The notes under the pieces are model-generated. The model had not been told where the DNA came from. It was given only the letters and a program-made list of their open reading frames with translations, and did not search any database. The position numbers and the translations under genes were made by a program. Source: Candidatus Cloacimonadota bacterium (GTDB taxonomy: Bacteria > Muiribacteriota > UBA6191). Taken from it: 39,780 nucleotides of DNA. Shown here in pieces: positions 8,331-16,140 of this stretch. Every line of letters begins with the position of its first letter. Position 1 is the stretch's first letter. The stretch spans positions 27,537 through 67,316 of the forward strand of contig NVVD01000007.1 of assembly GCA_002402105.1 (NCBI GenBank). The letters are read 5' to 3'.

Positions 8331-10412
8331 TTATTGCTTTCTTGACTCAAGTATTGCTTCTAAAGTCACAATTGATTTTTCACACTCTTCAATAAAGGGA
8401 CTTTTTTCATTTTTATTTATTTTCAATGCTTTTTTATAAGCATCTACTGCGTTTTTATACTCATATTTACCCTCATAAGATAAGGCCAACAAATAATATA
8501 ATTCCGTATCTTTTCCGTAAGTAGTAATAGAGGTATTTACGAGTTTTTCCATTTTTTTAAATTGCTCTACATAATAATACGAGTACGCCAACCATATACT
8601 AGATTCTCTATCTATTGTATCTTTTTTTACATAAAGTAATGATTTCTCCATAGAATTTACAACTAAAAAATAATTAGAGTGAGCATAAGATTGAGAAGCT
8701 AATTTTCTATGGTTTTTACTTAATAAAGCATTAATTGTTTTCATTAAATCAAACTCATCTTCATCTAATTTTGATTTAAGAGTTAATAAACTTTTTACAG
8801 ATTGCCTATAAAATTCAAAATCATAATATACTTTTGCCAACATTAAATAAGCATCAAGCAAAGTATCATCCTCTCTTAAAGCACTTTTCAAATAAGATAT
8901 TTCTGAAGAGTGCTTTCTATATTTTTTAGGAAAATAAATCATCAATTTAGCTGAAAAATAATTTAAATCACTTCTTAATAGAGATCTTCTTAAAGGGTTT
9001 TCTTTCATTCTAATGATAAAATCATAGACCTCTTCTCTAAGTTGTTTTGATAAACTTTTACGAGATTTTATCTCTTTTTCTATTTCAAGCACATAAAGCT
9101 CTGAAAGCTTTATATAAGCTTCAGCAAAATATGGGTCAAAAGCCAAAACAAACTCTAAATACCTTTTTAGCTCTAAGGTTGATCCATGTAAATCAAATAA
9201 TTTAATGTCTTGTTTCAATTGCTCTAGAACCTGCGCTTTAAATAGTTTTAGTCTCTTATTTTTTTTAGCTCGTTTAGAAAATTTTACTTCTACTTTTTTT
9301 AATAAAACTACCATCTCTTCTAAAAGGTTTTTTTCATAAAACATTTCACAAGCTGATAATAAGTCTTCAAAGCTTAATGACTTAAACGCACTAAATTTAA
9401 TTAAATAATTTTTTGCGTAATCCCAAGTTTTATATTTTTTTGGATATTTAAATAAAAACTTTGCGATATCTAAATAGGTTTGAGGGTGATTTAATGAAAG
9501 TAAAGTCAATTCTTCTAACCTACGAAGAGCTAACTTTGGTTCATCAAACTTAAATAAAAAATCTACTTCTTTTCTGATTTGATCTGCACCAACATCATAT
9601 AAGTGCTCATCTAAGTTTCTTTGTAATAACTCAACTTTTCTTAAAATCAAGCTATCTTTTACTAAGCTTTTAGCTAACTTAATAAACACCTGACAAGATT
9701 GAAAGTTTCTGTCTTCATATTCTATTAAAGCATATGGGTATAAATATCTTCTATCAAATATTCTTTTTTTAAACTCTTTCTCATAATAAAATCTAGCTTT
9801 ATTTCTTTCTCCTTGAAGAAAGTAATATTCAGCTACTTGACCCCATTTATATTCATTATATAATTTTCTTTTTTCTAAAAGACGATACATTCTCGCTAAA
9901 AAAGGAACATGAACTCTATGCTCTAAAGTTTTTACTATATTTCGCAATTCACCAGGCTTTTTTTTCACAGTAGTAAATAAACGACCCCAAGTTTTCCAAG
10001 CTAGCTCTATATTTCTTTTTGAATTTAAAGAAATAGATATAGTAAGCATTTTTTGATAAAAATCATCATTTTTACCTTTTGGTAATAAATAACTAGCTAC
10101 AGATTCTGCTAAATGAGCTAATTTTATAGTTTGCTCTGTTTTTTCATAAATGATAGATAAATGTTTAAAGATAGATAAATTTTTAGCATCTAAAGATAAA
10201 GATAACTCATACAAATCTTGGGCTCTTCTGTATTCTTTATTATCAAATAAAATATCAGCCCCATCTAATAAATCCTCTAGTTTATATTTTCCTCTGATAT
10301 CAGCTGCACTCAACCCAGCATTGTAGCTTGTTTTTACAATTTCTGTTTCAAAGCCTTTTGAACTTATAATTGAAATTATTAAAAAGCATAAAATTAAACA
10401 TTTTTTTACCAT
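8331..10412 (-). CDS. Exported TPR-repeat protein
   Basis: A 693-aa protein whose N-terminus (MVKKCLILCFLIISIISSKG) is a signal peptide or membrane anchor. Several tetratricopeptide-like helical repeats are visible. One lies near the N-terminus (ILFDNKEYRRAQDLYELSLS), others in the second half (AYIKLSELYVLE, LMLAKVYYDFEFYRQSVKSL), and the clearest is at the C-terminus (YYLLALSYEGKYEYKNAVDA). The middle is Lys/Leu-rich and helical throughout, so the protein is probably an all-helical scaffold in the periplasm or at the inner membrane. I chose the ATG at 10412 over an upstream TTG at 10436. It is preceded by AGAGGA, lies 20 nt after the aroC stop and starts directly with the signal sequence. 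It sits inside an aroK-aroC-dnaX operon with no evident functional link. The specific partner is unknown. Confidence 0.82.
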   Translation of the reverse strand: MVKKCLILCFLIISIISSKGFETEIVKTSYNAGLSAADIRGKYKLEDLLDGADILFDNKEYRRAQDLYELSLSLDAKNLSIFKHLSIIYEKTEQTIKLAHLAESVASYLLPKGKNDDFYQKMLTISISLNSKRNIELAWKTWGRLFTTVKKKPGELRNIVKTLEHRVHVPFLARMYRLLEKRKLYNEYKWGQVAEYYFLQGERNKARFYYEKEFKKRIFDRRYLYPYALIEYEDRNFQSCQVFIKLAKSLVKDSLILRKVELLQRNLDEHLYDVGADQIRKEVDFLFKFDEPKLALRRLEELTLLSLNHPQTYLDIAKFLFKYPKKYKTWDYAKNYLIKFSAFKSLSFEDLLSACEMFYEKNLLEEMVVLLKKVEVKFSKRAKKNKRLKLFKAQVLEQLKQDIKLFDLHGSTLELKRYLEFVLAFDPYFAEAYIKLSELYVLEIEKEIKSRKSLSKQLREEVYDFIIRMKENPLRRSLLRSDLNYFSAKLMIYFPKKYRKHSSEISYLKSALREDDTLLDAYLMLAKVYYDFEFYRQSVKSLLTLKSKLDEDEFDLMKTINALLSKNHRKLASQSYAHSNYFLVVNSMEKSLLYVKKDTIDRESSIWLAYSYYYVEQFKKMEKLVNTSITTYGKDTELYYLLALSYEGKYEYKNAVDAYKKALKINKNEKSPFIEECEKSIVTLEAILESRKQ

Positions 10413-10432
10413 AATATTATTTATATCCTCTA

Positions 10433-11434
10433 TCAAAATGAAAAATTTCCATCAAGCAACATTAAATCAAATATTACCTGAGCCATCATAGCTTCTCCGA
10501 TTACAGGTGCTCTTAAAGCAACACAAGGATCGTGTCTTCCTTTTAATTGAAATTCGATCTCTTCATTCTTTTTATTAATAGTTTCTTGATTTAAAAAAAT
10601 AGATGGTGTTGGTTTTATACTCATCGTAGCAACAATATCTTGCCCAGAAGAAATTCCACCTAAAATACCTCCCGCATGATTACTTAAAAAATTTCCATCT
10701 TTTTTTATTACATCATTATTTTCAGAACCCAATTTATTTACTACAGCTAAACCATCACCAATTTCAACTGCTTTTACTGCATTTATTGACATTAAAGCAT
10801 AAGCAAGTCTTGCATCTAGTTTTTCATAGATTGGCTCTCCAACTCCAACTGGCACATTACTAGCTGTAATTTTTACTTTCCCACCAATTGAATCACCAGT
10901 TTTTTTAACTTCTAATATCTTTTGATGCATTAAGTTTATATCATCTTTTATATCTCCAACTTGAATCAAACTAGCTTCAATTTTTATTTGAAATTTTTCT
11001 AAAAATTGTTTTGCTACTGCACCTGCTATAACTCTTGTTAAAGTCTCTCTAGCACTTGAGCGTCCTCCACCATAAGGATTGTAGTTTTTGTATTTCTTAT
11101 GATAAGTAAAATCAGCATGGCCTGGGCGATATAAATCAACTATATCTGAATAGTTTCTTGACCTTTGGTCTTTATTTTTAATTAAAAAGGTTAATGGAGT
11201 ACCTGTTGTTTTACCCTCAAAAAAGCCTGAGACTATCTCAAACTTGTCCTCTTCTTTTCTTTGGCTCATTAATTTATTTTGCCCTGGTTTTCGACGATCT
11301 AAGTCAGCTTGAATTTTATCTAAATCTAAAGGAAAGTTTGACGGAACTCCATCTAAAATTACCCCAACAAGATCACCATGAGATTCACCAAAACTTGTAA
11401 AACGATATATAAGACCAAAACTATTTGAAGCCAT
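10433..11434 (-). CDS. aroC: Chorismate synthase
   Basis: AroC converts 5-enolpyruvylshikimate-3-phosphate to chorismate with reduced FMN, the last step of the shikimate pathway, in the cytoplasm. The family signatures are all present: FGESHGDLVGVILDGVP with the catalytic His at residue 19, RRKPGQ, RPGHADFTYHKKY with the second catalytic His, GGGRSSARET, and GRHDPCVALRAPVIGEAM near the C-terminus. At 333 aa it is slightly shorter than the usual 350-360. The start is well supported by GAGGTGGG about 10 nt upstream, inside the 3' end of aroK, with only 1 nt between genes. It forms an operon with aroK, the two steps flanking the missing AroA reaction. Confidence 0.98.
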   Translation of the reverse strand: MASNSFGLIYRFTSFGESHGDLVGVILDGVPSNFPLDLDKIQADLDRRKPGQNKLMSQRKEEDKFEIVSGFFEGKTTGTPLTFLIKNKDQRSRNYSDIVDLYRPGHADFTYHKKYKNYNPYGGGRSSARETLTRVIAGAVAKQFLEKFQIKIEASLIQVGDIKDDINLMHQKILEVKKTGDSIGGKVKITASNVPVGVGEPIYEKLDARLAYALMSINAVKAVEIGDGLAVVNKLGSENNDVIKKDGNFLSNHAGGILGGISSGQDIVATMSIKPTPSIFLNQETINKKNEEIEFQLKGRHDPCVALRAPVIGEAMMAQVIFDLMLLDGNFSF

Positions 11435-11435
11435 T

Positions 11436-11948
11436 TTATTTACCCACCTCTATTAATTTTACCATTTTATTTACAGATTCATCTAATGATAAAGCATTAC
11501 AATTTAAAGTCATATTCGAGTTTTTAATATATAAACTTTCTCGTATCTCAAAGCTTTTTTCTATTTCGTTTTCTAAAGTAGAAGACCCGTATAATAAAGG
11601 TCGGGTTTTGTCATTTTTACGTCTATTTAATAGCTCTTTTTGTGAAACTTCTATATGAATGATTACCCCTCGTTGCTTTAAAAAACTTAAAGCATCAGCT
11701 TGGGTTATCAGACCTCCACCAGTACTTAAAACTAACTTTTTTTTTGGTAATGAAAGCAAAGATTTTAATTCTTGTTTTCTAAAGTATTTTTCACCAAAAA
11801 CCTCAAAAATATCTATAATTTTCTTTTTTTCTCTTTTCTCTATTTCATCATCCAAGTCAACAAAATCTATATTTAAAACTTTTGCAAGCTCTTGACCTAT
11901 ACTTGTTTTTCCACAAGCACGCTGACCAACTAAAACAATCCAACTCAT
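11436..11948 (-). CDS. aroK: Shikimate kinase
   Basis: A 170-aa kinase that phosphorylates the 3-hydroxyl of shikimate with ATP. Walker A is GQRACGKTS (residues 8-16). The shikimate-binding acidic motif is DLDDEIE, the Arg of the FGEKYFRKQE segment follows, STGGGLI forms the substrate loop, and KTRPLL holds the lid/adenine Arg region. Length and motif order are standard. It is the first gene of a minus-strand operon (aroK > aroC > TPR > dnaX > exported protein) and diverges from the MORN gene across 165 nt. AroK versus AroL cannot be separated by sequence alone; AroK is the usual name. Confidence 0.96.
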   Translation of the reverse strand: MSWIVLVGQRACGKTSIGQELAKVLNIDFVDLDDEIEKREKKKIIDIFEVFGEKYFRKQELKSLLSLPKKKLVLSTGGGLITQADALSFLKQRGVIIHIEVSQKELLNRRKNDKTRPLLYGSSTLENEIEKSFEIRESLYIKNSNMTLNCNALSLDESVNKMVKLIEVGK

Positions 11949-11990
11949 AATTTTATGCCTAAATATTTAAAAATAAATTAAAAATCAATT

Positions 11991-12017
11991 GTATAAGCTT
12001 CGATTAGTAAAAACAAT
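11991..12017 (-). promoter_or_regulatory. Possible promoter of the aroK operon
   Basis: On the minus strand there is a TTGTTT (12012-12017) and a TATACA (11991-11996) separated by 15 bp, about 43 nt upstream of the aroK ATG. The spacing is short, so this is a weak candidate. It is listed because a promoter must lie in this divergent gap. Confidence 0.25.
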
Positions 12018-12042
12018 AGAAAGAAAAAACTCTTTTAATTAT

Positions 12043-12070
12043 TGGCTTTTAAATGAAAAACCATTAATAT
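12043..12070 (+). promoter_or_regulatory. Putative promoter of the MORN-repeat gene
   Basis: TTGGCT (12043-12048) and TAATAT (12065-12070) are 16 bp apart, about 44 nt before the ATG at 12114. It lies in the divergent 165-nt region shared with aroK. Confidence 0.4.
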
Positions 12071-12113
12071 AACTTGAGCTCACACTACTATTTAATCTTA
12101 CCAAAAGTTAAAA

Positions 12114-13640
12114 ATGAACAATGCCAAAAGATTTTTTATATTAAGTTTTTTATCTTACCTATTTTATTTACAGTTATTTCAAGCCCAAGAACCACCAAAT
12201 CTAAATGAAAAAGAAATTAAACCAAGCTTCACCTATTACAAAAATGGAAATTATAAATCAAAAACTATTTATACCAATGATAAAACACAGGGCTTATTTT
12301 ACCAATACTTTGAAAATGGAAATTTCAAATCAATTAGTAAAATTAACAATAAAAAAATAAAAAGCCCCTTTAAATTATTTCATCAAAATGGAAAAACTAA
12401 AAAAGAAATTATCTTAAATGATACTTTAAATAAAAAGGTCATACACCTTTATCATAATAACGGAAATCTCAAATCTAAACTTCCCTATTTAAACAATCAA
12501 CTTCATGGACTTGCTAAATATTATAATATAAAAGGACAACTATTTAGAGAAACTTCTTATTTAAATAATTATAAAAGTGGAGTACAAAAAAACTATTCTA
12601 AAAAAGGCACTATTTTATCTGAACTAGCCTATAGCATGGATACTTTGACTGGTATCTCTAAACTCTATAAAAATGGAACAGTTGAATCTAAAACACTATA
12701 TCTCGATGGAAAAATTGAAAGTGTCTCTGAAAATTTTTATGATAATGGGCAAATCAAAACTTCATATTCATATGAAAATAATCAAAAACATGGACTCAGT
12801 AAAAGCTATTCTAAAAGTGGTAAGTTAGAAACTAAAACCTCTTATATCAATAACAAAAAAGAAGGAGTTTCTAACTATTATAAAAAAGGGATTATATATA
12901 AAATTAATGTCTATAAAAAAGGCATATTACAATCCTCTGCTCCAGTAAAAAATTATAAAGTCGATGGCATTTTAAAAAAGTTTTATGACACAGGAGTCAT
13001 CAAAAGTAAAACCCCCTATCTTAATGGAATTAAACATGGTGCAGCTTTTTTATACAGCCGAAAGTCTCAACTTAAATCAAAAAGACTTTATAAAAATGGA
13101 CTGTTACTCAAAGAAAATCAAATTAAAAATAATAAACTAATTGGCTTTGTTCGGTATCATAATTTAGATAAAATCAACACCAAACAGCTATACCTACATC
13201 AAGGAATCACCAAATACCATAAAAATGGAGAAATCAAATCAATTTGTTTTTTTAAGAATGGAGAAATAGAAAAAACTTATAAAGAGTATTACAAAAACTC
13301 AAAAATTAAAGCAAAAATACCCTATCAAAAAAGTCTTATCCACGGGACAGCTAAGTACTACTATAAAAATGGTAGTTTAAAATCAAAAGCAAATTACAAA
13401 CAAGGGTTAAAGCATGGAGAAACTATAGTTTACTACCAAAATGGCAATAGAAAAAGTTCTACTCAATATAAAAATAGTTTAAAAAGTGGTACTCAATTTA
13501 AATATTATGAAAACAGTCTAATTAAAAGTAAATCTTATTATCAAAATAATTTACTGCATGGATTATTTTTGTTTTATGACAAGAGTAGTTTCATAAACAA
13601 AAAGCTTTATTACCAAAATGGTGTATTAGTTAAGAAGTGA
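12114..13640 (+). CDS. Exported MORN-type (YwqK-like) repeat protein
   Basis: A 508-aa protein with a signal peptide (core FFILSFLSYLFYLQLF, cleavage likely after QAQ near residue 25). The rest is about twenty degenerate repeats of 22-24 residues built on the MORN_2 pattern Y-x-N-G-x-h-K-S-x-x-x-Y...G-x-x-x-x-Y (for example YYKNGSLKSKANYKQGLKHG). Such repeats form a beta-hairpin solenoid. They occur in the YwqK antitoxin family and in many exported proteins of unknown role. Because this copy is secreted, an antitoxin role is unlikely and a surface or periplasmic scaffold is more probable. It is very rich in Lys and Asn. It is a single gene on the plus strand, between two minus-strand aro operons. 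The start lacks a clear Shine-Dalgarno (AAAAGTTAAAA). Confidence 0.85.
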   Translation: MNNAKRFFILSFLSYLFYLQLFQAQEPPNLNEKEIKPSFTYYKNGNYKSKTIYTNDKTQGLFYQYFENGNFKSISKINNKKIKSPFKLFHQNGKTKKEIILNDTLNKKVIHLYHNNGNLKSKLPYLNNQLHGLAKYYNIKGQLFRETSYLNNYKSGVQKNYSKKGTILSELAYSMDTLTGISKLYKNGTVESKTLYLDGKIESVSENFYDNGQIKTSYSYENNQKHGLSKSYSKSGKLETKTSYINNKKEGVSNYYKKGIIYKINVYKKGILQSSAPVKNYKVDGILKKFYDTGVIKSKTPYLNGIKHGAAFLYSRKSQLKSKRLYKNGLLLKENQIKNNKLIGFVRYHNLDKINTKQLYLHQGITKYHKNGEIKSICFFKNGEIEKTYKEYYKNSKIKAKIPYQKSLIHGTAKYYYKNGSLKSKANYKQGLKHGETIVYYQNGNRKSSTQYKNSLKSGTQFKYYENSLIKSKSYYQNNLLHGLFLFYDKSSFINKKLYYQNGVLVKK

Positions 13641-13672
13641 AAGTTATACTTTGAAACCTCTGCATCCCAAAA

Positions 13673-15079
13673 CTAACTCAACTCTTTCTCAAGCTCTAAA
13701 AAATCTAAACATTCACCATCAAACCATATTTTTTGCTGTTCAATAGCTTGAGCTATAAATAAATCTTGCCCATAAATGACTTGAGCACCTATTTTATTAG
13801 CGTGATGTACCATTGGAGTATGAGATGGAAAATAAACCGTTTCAAACAAAATACTACTTTTATCTAGTAACTCTACGTCAATCGGAGATGAAATATCTTC
13901 ACCCATTCCACAGGCTGTAGCTTGAATAATAATTGTATTTGATAAATCTTTTATCTCAGATATATCAATACAATCTACATTAAATTCATTTGCTAAATAA
14001 TCGGCTTTTTCTTTTGTGCGATTAGCTATGGTAATTTGCCCTTCTAAATCACAAAATACACTTAAAGCAGCTCTTGCTACTCCACCAGCACCTAGTATTA
14101 AAATTTTATAATCTTGCCAATTTTCTACTCTTGATTTTATTGCAAAGCGTAAACCAAGAGCATCTGTATTAAATCCAATAAAACCATCTGCTGTACGCTT
14201 TAGAGTATTTACTGAGCCACAAGATTTTGCTAATGGGTCTAATTTACTGCAATATGACATGACAGATTGTTTATGTGGCATCGTTACAGATAACCCATTA
14301 ACAAAATTTGGTAAACAATAAAAAAACTCTGGTAAATTAGTAGTTGGAAACCTTAGGTATTGAGCATTTATTTTATTTTTTTCAAAAAAGAAGTTATGAG
14401 CTTTTGGAGATAAAGAATGCTCTACAGGGTCACCGATAATTCCATAAACTGATGTATCTTTTTTACTTTGAGGGTAATGTTCATTTTTTAACTGTTTTGT
14501 ACTCACTTGTCCAGGGGCGACCTCATCCAAACAAAAATAGCTCCACTCACTACCAAAGTTTTTATAACAAAGGCGACTCCATTGGCCCATTCCACCCATT
14601 AAAACTAATACTTTTTTACCCGATATGCGCTCAAATTTATTTAAACATATAAAAGCCTGTGAAGTATCATGAGGCATTAATGCTATTTTTTTTACTTGAG
14701 CTGGGTTTTCTTCAAATACTTTTAATAGATGTTCTGAAAACTTTGCCTCTTCAAAATTGTGATAACTCAGTATCAAATACTCTTTTAATTCAACAATTGC
14801 ATCACTTAGTTTTTCCCACGATTTAATATCACAATCAACATAATCAAAACCAAAATTAAGAGCATCTACATATTGAGTTTTTATTTCTTTAATATCTTTA
14901 TTTTCTTCACGACAAGTATAAATTAATAATTTATTTTTACAAGCAAGCCTTAAAGTATCAAAATCTAATGGCTCAACCATTTTATCACCACGAATTTCAA
15001 ATCCATCAAAATAAGAGTACTCATTTATTTTTTGAAATAGGTCTTGATTCGTTTTTAACATTAAAGTAAGCACTCTCAT
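13673..15079 (-). CDS. aroDE: Bifunctional 3-dehydroquinate dehydratase (type I)/shikimate dehydrogenase
   Basis: A 468-aa fusion of two successive shikimate-pathway enzymes. Residues 1-200 are a type I dehydroquinase. They show FEIRGD with the conserved Glu, the catalytic His in LILSYHNFEEA, the Schiff-base Lys in VKKIALM, the substrate Arg in MGGMGQWSRLC, and APGQVS. Residues about 210-468 are shikimate dehydrogenase. They show YGIIGDPVEHSLSPKAHN, the catalytic Lys of VTMPHKQ, GFNTDALG with the catalytic Asp, the NADP-binding ILGAGGVARA followed by NRTKEKA, and the C-terminal GQDLFIAQAIEQ. All key residues are present, so both halves are probably active. The ATG overlaps the aroB stop (ATGA at 15076-15079), giving translational coupling. 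Fusions in this order are known from plants and chlamydiae. It is convergent with the MORN gene, with a 32-nt gap. Confidence 0.96.
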   Translation of the reverse strand: MRVLTLMLKTNQDLFQKINEYSYFDGFEIRGDKMVEPLDFDTLRLACKNKLLIYTCREENKDIKEIKTQYVDALNFGFDYVDCDIKSWEKLSDAIVELKEYLILSYHNFEEAKFSEHLLKVFEENPAQVKKIALMPHDTSQAFICLNKFERISGKKVLVLMGGMGQWSRLCYKNFGSEWSYFCLDEVAPGQVSTKQLKNEHYPQSKKDTSVYGIIGDPVEHSLSPKAHNFFFEKNKINAQYLRFPTTNLPEFFYCLPNFVNGLSVTMPHKQSVMSYCSKLDPLAKSCGSVNTLKRTADGFIGFNTDALGLRFAIKSRVENWQDYKILILGAGGVARAALSVFCDLEGQITIANRTKEKADYLANEFNVDCIDISEIKDLSNTIIIQATACGMGEDISSPIDVELLDKSSILFETVYFPSHTPMVHHANKIGAQVIYGQDLFIAQAIEQQKIWFDGECLDFLELEKELS

Positions 15080-16137
15080 GAAAAAATCTCCTCATTTTTA
15101 AATATAGTTTCTAAATTTATCGAAGTTGAGATCTTTTTTTTATCAAATAATACCCCTGGCTCTCTCATAAAAACAAATTGTATAGACTCATCAAAGTTCT
15201 TTTTGTCCACTTTTAACCAAGCCTCTAAATCACTCCATTTTCCATCGTATTCATTCAACTCTAACTCTTTAAATTTTATTAATATTTCTTGAGGAAAGTC
15301 AGACTCTACGTAACCTAAATAGTATCCTAAGGCCCCTTCTAAAAACAAACCATATAAAACACAAACTCCATGAGGAATCCTATATTTGTAATATGATTCA
15401 ATAGCATGAGACATTGTATGCCCTAAATTTAAAACCTTTCTTAAGCCACCTTCAAATTGATCTTCTTCAACGACTCTCTTTTTTAAGAGCATTGCTTTAT
15501 AAATTAGTTTAGACAAATTTTCATCTATACCTTGTGAGTCATACCATTTCTTTAAAGAAAAGTTTAATGCCTCTTGATAAAAGTCTTTTGAATCAATTAA
15601 GGCTGATTTTAACAACTCACCATATCCTGAAATAACTTCAAGCCAAGGCAATGTTCTTAAAAAGTTAAAATCAATAAAAACACCACAAGGATTATTAAAT
15701 ACTCCCGCTAGGTTTTTACCAGACTTTAAATTTACGGCTGTTTTGCCCCCAATAGATGAGTCTACCATTGATAAAAGAGTAGTAGGAACCATATAAAAGT
15801 CAATTCCACGAAACATCAATGAAGAAAATAGAGCACCTAGGTCACCAATCATTCCACCACCAATTAAAACAACCCCACTAGAGCGATTTAATAATGTTGA
15901 ATATTTTTCAAGAAGATAAACAATCGTATCAAAAGACTTTGTTTCTTCTCCTGGAAGTAATTCTTCAAAATAAACATCACAACCCAAACTATTTTTAATA
16001 TATTTTGCATGATATTCTGTATTAGAGTCACAAATAATTAATATCTTTGATTTAGTTTTTATAAACGACTTTAAATCACCTATATCAGTAGTAATCAAAT
16101 AAGAGCTATTATCATTTTTTACTTGAATATCTTGCAT
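15076..16137 (-). CDS. aroB: 3-dehydroquinate synthase
   Basis: AroB is an NAD- and zinc-dependent enzyme converting DAHP to 3-dehydroquinate. Its 353 aa are the standard length. Visible motifs are LLPGEETKS, the NAD-binding IGGGMIGDLGA, VPTTLLSMVDSSIGGKTAVN, GYGELLKSALI with the zinc-binding Glu, EDQFEGGLRKVLNLGHTMSHA with the Lys/Asn and first zinc His, and YRIPHGVCV with the second zinc His. The last motif is IPHGVCV where most homologues have LHGEAV, a mild deviation. The start is 3 nt after the protease stop. It overlaps aroDE by 4 nt, so the two steps AroB > AroD > AroE are translated together. Confidence 0.97.
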   Translation of the reverse strand: MQDIQVKNDNSSYLITTDIGDLKSFIKTKSKILIICDSNTEYHAKYIKNSLGCDVYFEELLPGEETKSFDTIVYLLEKYSTLLNRSSGVVLIGGGMIGDLGALFSSLMFRGIDFYMVPTTLLSMVDSSIGGKTAVNLKSGKNLAGVFNNPCGVFIDFNFLRTLPWLEVISGYGELLKSALIDSKDFYQEALNFSLKKWYDSQGIDENLSKLIYKAMLLKKRVVEEDQFEGGLRKVLNLGHTMSHAIESYYKYRIPHGVCVLYGLFLEGALGYYLGYVESDFPQEILIKFKELELNEYDGKWSDLEAWLKVDKKNFDESIQFVFMREPGVLFDKKKISTSINLETIFKNEEIFS

Positions 16138-16140
16138 AAC

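Noticed and set aside
8321..8350. TTG start giving a ten-residue longer DnaX
   Set aside because: The extension overlaps the TPR gene and lies before the conserved family start; ATG at 8320 fits better.
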